Source of the DNA: Jingyaoa shaoxingensis
Lineage (GTDB): Bacteria; Bacillota; Clostridia; Lachnospirales; Lachnospiraceae
Direction of reading: 5' to 3'
DNA length: 64,000 bases
NCBI RefSeq assembly: GCF_014385005.1
Contig: NZ_JACRSZ010000001.1
Location: forward strand, 186,001-250,000
In this document: piece after piece, positions 23,391-31,490 of the stretch
Layout: every line of letters starts with the position of its first letter
Numbering within the stretch: position 1 is the stretch's first letter
Notes under the pieces: model-generated
Databases searched by the model: none
Told to the model about the DNA's origin: nothing
The model's input: the letters and a program-made list of their open reading frames with translations, nothing else
Made by a program: the position numbers and the translations under genes

Positions 23391-23654
23391 GTGATTCTGG
23401 TCAGCGAAGCTGACATATTCCTATCAGAATCACTGCGCATCCTCGCGGAGCGTTTATCTCAGTCGGAGATGGACTCCCACTGAGACAAATTTGCTATTAC
23501 TCACCGCCTGAAGGACGCCACTGAAAAAGTCCTTATTTTGCGCAAAGTAGCACAAGATAAAGTATATTTATATGTTTTGCGCTACTATATATTGTATGTA
23601 AAAACAGTTTTTCAGTGGCGTCCCTGAAGAGGTGGGAGTCTTCTCGACTGAGAT
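23391..23654. repeat. Structured extragenic repeat (family B, copy 2) carrying the MITE
   Basis: Stems: GTGATTCTG (23391) with CAGAATCAC (23425), nesting GTCAGC/GCTGAC; then ATCTCAGTCG (23456) with CGACTGAGAT (23645) continuing into GACTCCCAC/GTGGGAGTC. Pairings match copy 1 at 10866-11132 although most stem bases differ, which points to selection for shape. Confidence 0.65.
23514..23622. mobile_element. 109-bp MITE-like element, copy 2
   Basis: Same element as 10990-11098 but inverted relative to its host repeat. Terminal repeats GACGCCACTGAAAAA; flanking direct repeat CCTGAAG (23507-23513 and 23623-23629), which differs at one base from the CCTAAAG of copy 1, so each duplication derives from its own target. 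Confidence 0.8.
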
Positions 23655-23750
23655 AAAAGCTTCATTTCCTCTTGCATAATCTTACGTATTCGATATAGAA
23701 TAGGAAAATAAAATCAGCTACATAATTTCAGTTTGGAAAGGAGCTTTCTA

Positions 23751-24608
23751 TTGTCTCATTTTTTTAAACAATTTCCACAAATTTTCAAGACTCTGTGGTC
23801 TTCCAATCTGTTCAAAGCACTGCTTCTGGTGATTCTGATGCTTTTAACGATCCGTATTATGAACTTTTGCTTTGACTATTTTAAAAAGAAAAATAATCTT
23901 CATACCAATTTCCTGAAGGGAGTTCTTCAGGCTCTGATTATTATTTTCTTTCTGATCCAGATCGGAAGTTTATCAGATGCCATGGCAAGTTTTTATAATT
24001 CAATCTTGATGTCTTCTTCTCTCCTGGTTGTCGTTCTGGGTTTTGTTTTTCAGGAAGGTCTGTCTAATATCGTTCATGGCTTTATCCTGACTTTTTTTAA
24101 GCCCTTTGATATTGGAGATCGGGTGAATGTAACTATTGACGGAGTACAGATCACCGGATATATTCAGTCCATTAATCTGCGCAATACCATCATTCGGAAT
24201 GTTTATAACAACAGCAGTGTCATTGTTCCAAATGCCAAGATGGATCTTTGTGTGATTGACAACAGTTATTTTGATGAGAATTCTGTAAATTCCAATTTCC
24301 TGGATATTGAGATCACTTACGAATCCGATCTGGATCATGCCTGTGAGGTTTTCTCCCAGATTATTGACTCACATCCTCTTGTTCAGGCCGCAAAAAAACC
24401 CCAGTCTGAACCGACTAAAGTATTAGTCAGTCAGCTTGGAGCCAGCGGCATCACGCTGCGGGCCAGTGTCATCACTTCCACTATCGAAGAGAACTTCACC
24501 GCCTGCAGTGATATCCGCAAAGAATTGATTCATCGTTTTCATGAGGATCCTGCTTTGGATTTTGCTTATCCTCATACAGTCGTCGTTCCTTACGAAACAG
24601 AGTCTTAA
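23751..24608 (+). CDS. MscS-family mechanosensitive channel
   Basis: 285 residues: three N-terminal membrane segments, then the MscS pore and beta domain. The segment SSLLVVVLGFVFQEGLSNIV is the pore helix region, and FDIGDRVNVTIDGVQITGYI is the conserved start of the beta domain. I chose TTG at 23751 because AAAGGAG lies 7 bases upstream; no ATG is available. Such channels release solutes on hypo-osmotic shock. It is divergent from the first importer operon and convergent with the second, ending 9 bp from it, with no clear terminator between. Confidence 0.87.
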   Translation: MSHFFKQFPQIFKTLWSSNLFKALLLVILMLLTIRIMNFCFDYFKKKNNLHTNFLKGVLQALIIIFFLIQIGSLSDAMASFYNSILMSSSLLVVVLGFVFQEGLSNIVHGFILTFFKPFDIGDRVNVTIDGVQITGYIQSINLRNTIIRNVYNNSSVIVPNAKMDLCVIDNSYFDENSVNSNFLDIEITYESDLDHACEVFSQIIDSHPLVQAAKKPQSEPTKVLVSQLGASGITLRASVITSTIEENFTACSDIRKELIHRFHEDPALDFAYPHTVVVPYETES

Positions 24609-24617
24609 GTACGGTTA

Positions 24618-25505
24618 TTACAAGTTACTTTCTTTTCGATTTGCCTGCTGTCTGCAGGCATTTCCTATGTTCGTCAGACAAAGTACTGTTACCACCAGGA
24701 ATACCCCCGGTATCAGTATAATCCACCAGGAGCCTGTCATCAGGGCCTTTTCAGCCAGGGACAGCATACTTCCCCAGGTAATAATCTCCACCGGAAGTCC
24801 TATTCCCATAAAGCTTAAGGTTGCTTCTGACATCATGGCTGTTCTCACATTCATGATAACCATGAACATAATCGCAGAGAAAAAGTTTGGCGTCAGATGC
24901 TTCCATAATATATGAAAGAAGCTGCCACCCATACATCTGGATGCAATCACAAACTCACTGTTTCGAATCTGACGCACTTCGGTACGTACCACTTTCGCAA
25001 TACTGGTCCAGCTGGTCACTCCAATTACGAGAGATAAACTAAGCACTGTTGCATTTCCCATAATTGCCTGTAATAAGATAATCAAAAGCAGTGATGGTAT
25101 ACTTAAGAAAATTTCTGTAAAACGCATAATTGCTTCATCTAGCCAGGCTGGTGCCATTCCACTGAACGCTCCGATGATAACTGCCAGCAGTGTGGAAATT
25201 ACCGTCGCAAGTCCTCCTATCATTAACGAGATTCGTCCTCCGTACCAGATCATGGAGAATATATCTCTCCCCATCGTATCTGTTCCAAATAAAAACTCTC
25301 TGTCCGGCGCTTTGTTATAATTCAGCAAATCCATATAGGCAGGATCTTTTGTCATAATGCATTCTGCAAATATGCACCCCAGTATAATAAGAAGCAGTAT
25401 AGCAATTGAAACAATTGGTTTTCCCTGATGCCATTTTTTCTTTTTCTCCGGAACTGTCACTTCCATTTTCCGGATACCAGCCAGTTCAAACGCTTTCTCT
25501 GTCAT
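24618..25505 (-). CDS. Nickel/oligopeptide ABC permease (NikC/DppC type), second operon
   Basis: 295 residues, six membrane segments; ECIMTKDPAYMDLLNYNKAP and FLFGTDTMGRDIFSMIWYG are DppC/NikC landmarks, and FVIASRCMGGSFFHILWKH is the ATPase-docking loop. Overlaps the preceding permease by ATGA. Last gene of the second importer. Confidence 0.9.
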   Translation of the reverse strand: MTEKAFELAGIRKMEVTVPEKKKKWHQGKPIVSIAILLLIILGCIFAECIMTKDPAYMDLLNYNKAPDREFLFGTDTMGRDIFSMIWYGGRISLMIGGLATVISTLLAVIIGAFSGMAPAWLDEAIMRFTEIFLSIPSLLLIILLQAIMGNATVLSLSLVIGVTSWTSIAKVVRTEVRQIRNSEFVIASRCMGGSFFHILWKHLTPNFFSAIMFMVIMNVRTAMMSEATLSFMGIGLPVEIITWGSMLSLAEKALMTGSWWIILIPGVFLVVTVLCLTNIGNACRQQANRKESNL

Positions 25506-26506
25506 TGTTCTACCACCTCCGACTGCTCTGTAATCTCTTCCGCTCTCATTCGTGGATCAATCTGTTCATTAATGGTCTGACTGACAATATTACAGAAAAT
25601 TACCAGAATTCCTGACATCATGCACAGCAGCATCAGTAAATTGTAATCATGATATCTGGCACTTTCATAAGACAGTGCTCCAATTCCCGGATAGGAAAAT
25701 ACACTCTCTACCACATAAGTTCCCCCCAATATATGAGGCACCGCAATCGCCATAATACTGAGATATGCCGGCATTACATTTCGTATACAATGATGAAACA
25801 TAATTTTTTTCTTATTTAATCCCTTTGCTTTTGCCAGCAGCACATAATCTGCTCTTACCTCTTCCAGAATCTTATTTCGAATCATATATGCGTAATACCA
25901 TAGATGTTCCAGAATTACGATTGCCAGAGGCATCACCAGGTGGATAACTCTGTCACCGATATCCCCTGCTTTTCCTGTACTGTACGCACCACTGCTCGGC
26001 AAAATCCTTAAATTTACAGAAAAGATCAGAATTAATACCAGTGCGATCCAGAATTCCGGAATACAACTGGATATAGTGCCAAGTTTACACAAAATCCGGT
26101 CTGTCAGCTTATCTTCCTGCCAGGCACAAAGAATTCCCAACAGTAAGGATCCTCCAAATATGCACAGAAATCCGATTCCTCCAAGAATCAGCGTATTACC
26201 GATTCTTCCTCCGATAACTTCTGTCACATCCTGCTTATATTTAAAAGAAATCCCAAAATCTCCATGCAGGGCATTTTTCGCCCATTTTATGTATTGCACA
26301 GATATCGGGTCATTTAGTCCCATTTTTTCCATGGCCCATTCCCGTTCTTCCGGACTCATTTTCTCTGATCGTTCTCCATAATAAGAAACCAATGGATCTC
26401 CCGGAGCCAGGCGGGCTACGTAAAATACAGTAATCGACAATATCAGTACGGAAAAGATAAAAATCAGTATTTTTTTCCCGTAATATGCCATCTTCTTCTG
26501 TTTCAT
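25502..26506 (-). CDS. Nickel/oligopeptide ABC permease (NikB/DppB type), second operon
   Basis: 334 residues; N-terminal segment then ARLAPGDPLVSYYGERSEKM, characteristic of DppB, and RADYVLLAKAKGLNKKKIMF as the coupling loop. Its ATG overlaps the stop of the ATPase upstream (ATGA), and its own stop overlaps the next gene in the same way, so the last three genes are tightly coupled. Confidence 0.9.
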   Translation of the reverse strand: MKQKKMAYYGKKILIFIFSVLILSITVFYVARLAPGDPLVSYYGERSEKMSPEEREWAMEKMGLNDPISVQYIKWAKNALHGDFGISFKYKQDVTEVIGGRIGNTLILGGIGFLCIFGGSLLLGILCAWQEDKLTDRILCKLGTISSCIPEFWIALVLILIFSVNLRILPSSGAYSTGKAGDIGDRVIHLVMPLAIVILEHLWYYAYMIRNKILEEVRADYVLLAKAKGLNKKKIMFHHCIRNVMPAYLSIMAIAVPHILGGTYVVESVFSYPGIGALSYESARYHDYNLLMLLCMMSGILVIFCNIVSQTINEQIDPRMRAEEITEQSEVVEQ

Positions 26507-27420
26507 GACTGCACTCCTTTCCCGGACTCGCTATGTGGGAGCAGTACAAAATGTCCAGGAGTGATTTCTGTCCATTCACTGTTTTCCAGTTCTTCTCCAT
26601 CGTATGTCCGCAAAACTCTTTTTCTTTCCCGGATCGGATCCGGAACAGGTATTGCTGATAATAAAGTCTGCGTATAAGGATGTACCGGATTGGCAAACAA
26701 TTCTTCTGCATCTGCCATTTCTACCAGTTTACCGTGATACATTACTCCTACCCGATCACACAGGTATTCTACCATTGCAAGATCATGGGCAATAAACAAA
26801 AAAGTAAATCCATGTTCCTGCTGCAAATGACGAAACAGATTTACAATCTGTGCCTGTATGGACACATCTAAGGAAGCAATCGGTTCATCTGCCGCCAGAA
26901 ATTCCGGTTCCATACTTAAAGATCTGGCAATGGCTACGCGCTGGCGCTGCCCTCCCGATAATTCGGAAGGATACCGATCCAGAAAACTTTCATCTAATCC
27001 CACATATTCCATCTGAAAAGCAGCTTCTTTTCGAAAACTTCCTCTTTTCGGTGTAACGTGCTGAATTTTCATAGGTTCTGCTATGATATCTGCTACTTTC
27101 ATCTTCTGATTCAGACTGGAGGCAGAATCCTGAAAAATCATCTGCCGTCTGGTCTGCAGCATCTTTTTATTTTTTCGTGCCTCTTTTTTATCACAGACAT
27201 TGACATCATGATACCAGATCTCCCCCTTTGTAGGCTGATAAATATTCATAAGACATCTGGCTACCGTAGATTTTCCGGAACCGGATTCTCCCACCAGTCC
27301 AAAAATTTCTCCCTTACGAATCTGAAAAGAGACATCATCCACTGCACGGACTTTCATTTTTTTTGTCAGCTGAAATAGATGGGTGAGGTGTTTAACATCT
27401 ATAAGTACTTCGTTTTTCAA
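26503..27420 (-). CDS. Nickel/oligopeptide ABC ATP-binding protein (DppF type), second operon
   Basis: 305 residues: Walker A GESGSGKST, Q-loop MIFQDSASSLNQKMKV, signature ELSGGQRQRVAIARSL, Walker B FLAADEPIASLDV (Ile in place of Thr in the DEPTS motif) and FIAHDL. The C-terminus has the peptide-transporter tail (HPYTQTLLSAIPVPDP) plus about 30 extra residues. Overlaps the preceding ATPase gene by 4 nt. Confidence 0.9.
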   Translation of the reverse strand: MKNEVLIDVKHLTHLFQLTKKMKVRAVDDVSFQIRKGEIFGLVGESGSGKSTVARCLMNIYQPTKGEIWYHDVNVCDKKEARKNKKMLQTRRQMIFQDSASSLNQKMKVADIIAEPMKIQHVTPKRGSFRKEAAFQMEYVGLDESFLDRYPSELSGGQRQRVAIARSLSMEPEFLAADEPIASLDVSIQAQIVNLFRHLQQEHGFTFLFIAHDLAMVEYLCDRVGVMYHGKLVEMADAEELFANPVHPYTQTLLSAIPVPDPIRERKRVLRTYDGEELENSEWTEITPGHFVLLPHSESGKGVQS

Positions 27421-28427
27421 TGTTTTCGTCCTCCTATCGGAGATTCTATCTTCGGTGCTCTCGGATCCAACAGCCAGGTAGCTGCATAATGAGTATCTGT
27501 GATCTGAAACATCGGAGGCATTTCCTCATAATCAATATTCAAGGCATATTCATTTCTGCAGGCATATGCATCACCTTTTGGTGGATTAATCAGTGTCGGT
27601 GGCATTCCTGGTATTGTATATAAGCTTTCTTTTCCCCTTGCGAAGGCCGGAAGCGACTTCATCAACCCCCAGGTATAAGGATGTCTTGGATCATAATAGA
27701 CTTCTTCCGCTGTACCGATCTCTACGATTTTTCCTGCATACATCACAGCCACCCGATCTGCCACTCTGGCTACTACACCAAGATCATGGGATACCAATAT
27801 CGTCGCTGTCCCTAGTTTCATTTGTATTTCCCGCAGAAGATCCAGAATCTGAGCCTGAATCGTTACATCCAGGGCTGTGGTCGGCTCATCGGCAAATAAA
27901 ATATCTGGATCTGCCGCCAGCGCAATGGCCATGACACATCTTTGACGCATTCCACCGGAAAACTGCCACGGATACTGATGATATCTCTCTTTTGGATGAG
28001 TGATTCCTACCAGTTCCATCAGTTCCAGAACTTTCTGATATACCTCTTCTTTGGAGCTTTTTTTATTGTGGATGATGACTGCCTCCGCAATCTGCTTTCC
28101 GATTTTTATCGTTGGGTTCAACGCCGTCATGGGATCCTGAAAGATCATGGAAAAAGTTTTTCCTCTTAAATTCTGCATTTCTTTTTCCCGATACCCGGTA
28201 ATATCCTGTCCGCAAACGCTTATGCTTCCGTTTGTAATTCTGGCACTTGGTGGAAGGAGTTTCATTACACTTTTACAAAGCATACTTTTTCCACATCCGG
28301 ACTCTCCTACGATGGCCAATACTTCTCCTTTTTTCAGAGAAAAAGAAACATCTCGCACTACCTGCACTTCTCCGGCAAGACCGTCAATACTGACGGAAAG
28401 ATTTTTTACTTCTAATAATTGTTCCAT
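27417..28427 (-). CDS. Nickel/oligopeptide ABC ATP-binding protein (DppD type), second operon
   Basis: 336 residues from ATG at 28427 (MEQLLEVKNLSV), with AAAGGAC 5 bases upstream. The longer frame would run through the terminator at 28457 and is rejected. Walker A GESGCGKSM, Q-loop MIFQDPMTALNPTIKIG, signature QFSGGMRQRCVMAIAL, Walker B ILFADEPTTALDV, LVSHDLG. The C-terminal region has the oligopeptide-type tail, with two cysteines but not the full four-cysteine iron-sulfur set of DppD. Confidence 0.9.
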   Translation of the reverse strand: MEQLLEVKNLSVSIDGLAGEVQVVRDVSFSLKKGEVLAIVGESGCGKSMLCKSVMKLLPPSARITNGSISVCGQDITGYREKEMQNLRGKTFSMIFQDPMTALNPTIKIGKQIAEAVIIHNKKSSKEEVYQKVLELMELVGITHPKERYHQYPWQFSGGMRQRCVMAIALAADPDILFADEPTTALDVTIQAQILDLLREIQMKLGTATILVSHDLGVVARVADRVAVMYAGKIVEIGTAEEVYYDPRHPYTWGLMKSLPAFARGKESLYTIPGMPPTLINPPKGDAYACRNEYALNIDYEEMPPMFQITDTHYAATWLLDPRAPKIESPIGGRKH

Positions 28428-28456
28428 TTTTGTCCTTTTTCTGATCGTGCGAAAAA

Positions 28457-28475
28457 GGGGCACAAACTGTGCCCC
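28457..28475 (-). terminator. Intra-operon terminator after the binding-protein gene
   Basis: GGGGCACA/TGTGCCCC stem, 3-base loop, then TTTTT on the minus strand, between the binding-protein stop and the ATPase start. Partial read-through would give more binding protein than ATPase. Confidence 0.85.
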
Positions 28476-28494
28476 CATCACACTTTCTGACTTT

Positions 28495-30036
28495 TTATTC
28501 TTCTATTGTCCAATCTGCTACATTCCAGAAAATACCAACTCCGTGATGTCCCATAATGGTATCCGGATCAATTCCGTGAATATCGCTGTCTGCCACATAG
28601 TTTGCATCAATATAGCAGATAAATGCATACGCCGGATCATTTGCCAGTTCTACCTGGAACTTGTCATAAGCTTCTGCTCTGACTTCCGGATCACTGGACT
28701 CTCTGGCCTCTGTCAGATATTCATCTACCTTTTCATTGGAATAGCTGGAGTAGTTTGCTCCCTTATCTGTACCAAATACTTTGTAGGTATGATCATCCGC
28801 ATCAAATGGACTTCCCCATCCAATCAGGAATGCCATCTGTCCTGCCCAGTCTGTCTGTGCCGGAATCTCAACTGTTACATCCATGCCGATTTCTTTCAGT
28901 TCCTGTGCTGCGATCTGTGCCATATCGATACGCACCTGATCTCCTGAACTCACACTGATGACAAAACCGACCTTTTCTCCATCACGGTAATAGAAACCGT
29001 CATCTCCCATTTCACATCCGGCAGCTTCCAGTACTTCTTTTGCCTTTTCCGGATTGTAGTCATAATGTTCTACATCTTCATTGTTATAAATATTTCTCTG
29101 AAGCGGTCCATATGCTTCCATTCCCTGTCCTAACAGCACTGCATCGATGATAGCCTGACGATCCAGTCCATAACATACTGCCGGGATCAGATCTCTGTTT
29201 TTCTGCCAGTATTCATTTCCAAAGTTGAACATGATTCCACGATAATCAGCAGTCTTCATATCATAGCAGGTATATGCATCATCGTCCACAAATGTAGCAG
29301 CATCCTTTGGAGTCAGAAGTGCCAGATCCAGTTCCTGGGATTTCAGCTGCAATGCTTTCGCATTATCATCCGGAACTACTTTAAATACAATAGTATCAAT
29401 GTTTGGTTCGCCCTTGAAGTAATCTTCATTTTTGGTCAGGGTAATTGCCTGTCCTTCTTCCCAGGATTCCAGTTTGTATGGGCCTGTTCCGATTGGATTA
29501 CGGAAGAAATCAGAAGTCTGCATATCTTCACCTTCCAACAAATGTTTTGGAAGGACTGCCATCGTCATGTAATCCAGGAATGCCACGTTTGGAGCATCCA
29601 GCTTAAATGCGATCGTATGATCATCAATTACTGTAATTTCCTGAATATCTTCATAGTTTGGTGCGTTTTCAGAACCGTTTTCCGGATCCATAATTGCTTC
29701 GATAGTGAACTTCACGTCTTCCGCTGTCACAGGTTCTCCATCCTGCCACTTTGCATCTTCCACCATATGGAATGTATAAGTATTAGTTTTTTCGTCAAAT
29801 TCCCAGCTCTCAGCCAGTGCCGGAACTACCTGGTTATCTCCGTCATGTCCTGTCAATCCGTTAAAGATCAGGATGTTGATCTCTCCATGTTCATCCATTG
29901 CAGGATTGATTCTGGTATAATCACCACTACCGTAAACCAGTGTTTCTCCTTCCGCAGATACGGTCATTGCAGCCCCTGCACTAACCAATGATAAAGCCAT
30001 AAATAATCCGGCAATTTTAAGCATTCTTTTTTTCAT
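28495..30036 (-). CDS. Family 5 extracellular solute-binding protein, second operon
   Basis: 513 residues; signal peptide about 1-27 (ends VSA) without a lipobox. Mature sequence starts EGETLVYGSGDYTRINPAMD, with DAKWQDGEPVTAEDVKFTIE and DFFRNPIGTGPYKLESWEEG as family 5 landmarks. It differs clearly from the binder at 19843-21381, so the two operons probably carry different ligands. Oligopeptides, nickel or opine-like chelates are possible. ATG at 30036 with GGGGGAA upstream was preferred to the longer frame, which runs through the promoter. Confidence 0.87.
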   Translation of the reverse strand: MKKRMLKIAGLFMALSLVSAGAAMTVSAEGETLVYGSGDYTRINPAMDEHGEINILIFNGLTGHDGDNQVVPALAESWEFDEKTNTYTFHMVEDAKWQDGEPVTAEDVKFTIEAIMDPENGSENAPNYEDIQEITVIDDHTIAFKLDAPNVAFLDYMTMAVLPKHLLEGEDMQTSDFFRNPIGTGPYKLESWEEGQAITLTKNEDYFKGEPNIDTIVFKVVPDDNAKALQLKSQELDLALLTPKDAATFVDDDAYTCYDMKTADYRGIMFNFGNEYWQKNRDLIPAVCYGLDRQAIIDAVLLGQGMEAYGPLQRNIYNNEDVEHYDYNPEKAKEVLEAAGCEMGDDGFYYRDGEKVGFVISVSSGDQVRIDMAQIAAQELKEIGMDVTVEIPAQTDWAGQMAFLIGWGSPFDADDHTYKVFGTDKGANYSSYSNEKVDEYLTEARESSDPEVRAEAYDKFQVELANDPAYAFICYIDANYVADSDIHGIDPDTIMGHHGVGIFWNVADWTIEE

Positions 30037-30075
30037 ATCTTGTTCCCCCGCATTTTTGTTTGTTACGCAAGACCT

Positions 30076-30165
30076 ATCATACCAGACAAAGCTGCTTTGT
30101 ATAAGCCCCTCTGGGGGATATATAGCCATTCCATTTTTGCTTGTGATATTCCATTTTGGAATATC
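30076..30165 (-). promoter_or_regulatory. Promoter and shared upstream module of the second nickel/peptide operon
   Basis: Near-perfect inverted repeat GATATTCC/GGAATATC (30145-30165), a third ATTCC half-site exactly 20 bases away, a CCCC-TCT-GGGG palindrome (30106-30116), then -35 TTATAC (30099-30104), 17-base spacer and -10 TATGAT (30076-30081). Order and spacing match the module at 23266-23365. Confidence 0.65.
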
Positions 30166-30203
30166 TTTTTTCTTTTCTGGTGCAACAATTTCAACTGGTC
30201 ACT

Positions 30204-30223
30204 ATTTAGATATTTTTCTAAAT
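30204..30223 (+). promoter_or_regulatory. Upstream SdpR-type operator
   Basis: Inverted repeat ATTTAGA...TCTAAAT directly before the -35 of the sdpR promoter; it shares the TTAGA/TCTAA half-site with 30262-30277. Confidence 0.5.
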
Positions 30224-30228
30224 ACTTG

Positions 30229-30257
30229 TTGACTTCTCATACACATCCGTATATATT
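30229..30257 (+). promoter_or_regulatory. Promoter of sdpR-sdpI
   Basis: TTGACT, 17-base spacer, TATATT. It is flanked on both sides by TTAGA-type palindromes. Confidence 0.75.
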
Positions 30258-30261
30258 ATAT

Positions 30262-30277
30262 TTAGAAATATTTCTAA
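30262..30277 (+). promoter_or_regulatory. Downstream SdpR-type operator
   Basis: Perfect 16-bp palindrome TTAGAAATATTTCTAA at the expected transcription start, well placed for autorepression by the ArsR-family product. Confidence 0.65.
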
Positions 30278-30301
30278 CTAGTTTTTGAAAGGAGGAATGT
30301 G

Positions 30302-30565
30302 ATGGCTTTTGCAGATACCTTTAAAGCGCTGTCAGATCCTGTGCGCCGGGAAATCTTGCAGCTTCTGAAATCCGGCAGGCTGTCCGCCGGAGAAATTGGC
30401 AGCCATTTTGATATGACTGGTGCTACTGTCTCCTACCACTTGAAAATTCTGAAAAAAGCAGATCTTGTATGGGAGACAAAAGTTAAGAATTATGTTTATT
30501 ATGAATTAAATACTTCAGTTGTAGAGGAACTTCTTCTGTGGCTGAAAGATCTGAAAGGAGAATGA
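30302..30565 (+). CDS. sdpR: ArsR-family autorepressor, SdpR type
   Basis: 87 residues, a bare winged helix: FKALSDPVRREILQLLKSGR, LSAGEIGSHFDMTGATVSYH, LKILKKADLVWE, NYVYYELN. It has no metal-binding cysteines, as in B. subtilis SdpR, which represses its own operon until SdpI captures it at the membrane. AAGGAGG precedes ATG at 30302. The sdpI gene follows 4 bp after its stop. Naming follows family resemblance and operon context, so the ligand or toxin sensed here is not implied. Confidence 0.85.
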   Translation: MAFADTFKALSDPVRREILQLLKSGRLSAGEIGSHFDMTGATVSYHLKILKKADLVWETKVKNYVYYELNTSVVEELLLWLKDLKGE

Positions 30566-30569
30566 TATC

Positions 30570-31211
30570 ATGCTGAATATGATAAAAAAATATAAATGGT
30601 CACTGCTGTTTGGCAGTCTGCTTTCTCTGAGTCCGATAATGATAGGACTGATTCTATGGAATAATCTCCCTGTACAGATTCCAACCCATTTTTCCACCGG
30701 AAACGTACCGGATGGATGGAGTAATAAGCCCACTGCTGTCTTTGGTCTTCCAATCTTCCTGTTTGCAATGATGTGGTTCTGTTTTCTGATCATCAGTACT
30801 GATCCCAGACGCAAAAATATCAGTTCAAAACTGATCCGGTCATTAATCTGGTTCATGGCAGTTCTTTCCCCGGTAGTCATATGTTCCAGCTATGCCATTG
30901 CTCTTGGCATCAATGTAAACATCTCTATGATTGTTTATCTAATCATCGGAGTCATGCTCATGATCATTGGAAATTATCTTACAAAGGTAAAACAAAACTA
31001 CAGTACTGGTATCCGCATCCCATGGACACTGTTCAGTGAAGAAAACTGGAACAGAACCCACCGTGTCAGTTCCCGGATATTCGTCCTTGCAGGACTGGCA
31101 ATGATCATCAATGCCTTTGTAGATTCCGATGTCATTTTATTTATAATCATTGCTGCACTGCTTACCATACCATATGGATATTCCTTTTTTCTGTATAAGA
31201 AAGGGATCTGA
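30570..31211 (+). CDS. sdpI: SdpI-family membrane protein
   Basis: 213 residues with about six membrane segments. SdpI signatures are PTHFSTGNVPDGWSNKP in the first extracytoplasmic loop and GNYLTKVKQNYSTGIRIPWT with NRTHRVSSRIF later on. B. subtilis SdpI gives immunity to the SdpC killing toxin and signals to SdpR. Here no sdpC-like toxin gene is seen, so the pair may defend against toxins made by others or sense envelope stress. Co-transcribed with sdpR and followed by a strong terminator. Confidence 0.87.
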   Translation: MLNMIKKYKWSLLFGSLLSLSPIMIGLILWNNLPVQIPTHFSTGNVPDGWSNKPTAVFGLPIFLFAMMWFCFLIISTDPRRKNISSKLIRSLIWFMAVLSPVVICSSYAIALGINVNISMIVYLIIGVMLMIIGNYLTKVKQNYSTGIRIPWTLFSEENWNRTHRVSSRIFVLAGLAMIINAFVDSDVILFIIIAALLTIPYGYSFFLYKKGI

Positions 31212-31245
31212 TCAACTCATAAAATATTTTATTTAGTATGTTTAA

Positions 31246-31288
31246 AAGAGATATTCATCTGTCAATTACTGACACTTGAATATCTCTT
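31246..31288 (+). terminator. Terminator of sdpR-sdpI
   Basis: AGAGATATTC pairs with GAATATCTCT, with an inner GTCA/TGAC stem, followed by TCTTTTATT. Confidence 0.85.
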
Positions 31289-31299
31289 CTTTTATTATG

Positions 31300-31328
31300 T
31301 TGCTTCGTCATACAATATATGATATCAT
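31300..31328 (+). promoter_or_regulatory. Promoter of the small toxin-like gene
   Basis: TTGCTT, 17-base spacer, TATCAT; the leader to the start codon would be about 70 bases. Confidence 0.6.
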
Positions 31329-31371
31329 ATACTCAGTCAGATGAAACATTGTAGGGATAGTCTGGTGATTG

Positions 31372-31391
31372 CCTTTCTGGAAACGGAAAGG
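31372..31391 (+). promoter_or_regulatory. Hairpin sequestering the toxin ribosome site
   Basis: CCTTTC pairs with GAAAGG around an 8-base loop; the right arm overlaps the AAAGGAGG Shine-Dalgarno site of the 26-residue peptide gene. Such masking is common in type I toxin mRNAs. Confidence 0.55.
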
Positions 31392-31402
31392 AGGTATGTA
31401 TT

Positions 31403-31483
31403 ATGAATACTATTGAAGTGTTAACACTGGTTCTTGTGATTTTTACGATACTTACATACCTTGACAATCACTTTAAGAAATAA
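31403..31483 (+). CDS. 26-residue hydrophobic peptide, probable type I toxin
   Basis: Short frame MNTIEVLTLVLVIFTILTYL then DNHFKK and TAA. One membrane segment with a charged C-terminus, as in the holin-like/TxpA group of type I toxins. AAAGGAGG lies 9 bases before the ATG, and a promoter with 17-base spacing lies at 31300-31328. A strong stem-loop follows at 31491-31520, and a convergent promoter at 31596-31624 would make an antisense RNA over the 3' end. This layout, not the peptide alone, supports the call. It could also be a small membrane regulator. Confidence 0.65.
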   Translation: MNTIEVLTLVLVIFTILTYLDNHFKK

Positions 31484-31490
31484 GAAGAAT

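Noticed and set aside
28428..28481. Longer start for the second-operon DppD-type ATPase
   Set aside because: It would read through the GC-rich terminator, and the internal ATG has a good ribosome site.
30037..30129. Longer start for the second binding protein
   Set aside because: The extra residues lie over the promoter and upstream palindromes; the signal peptide starts at 30036.
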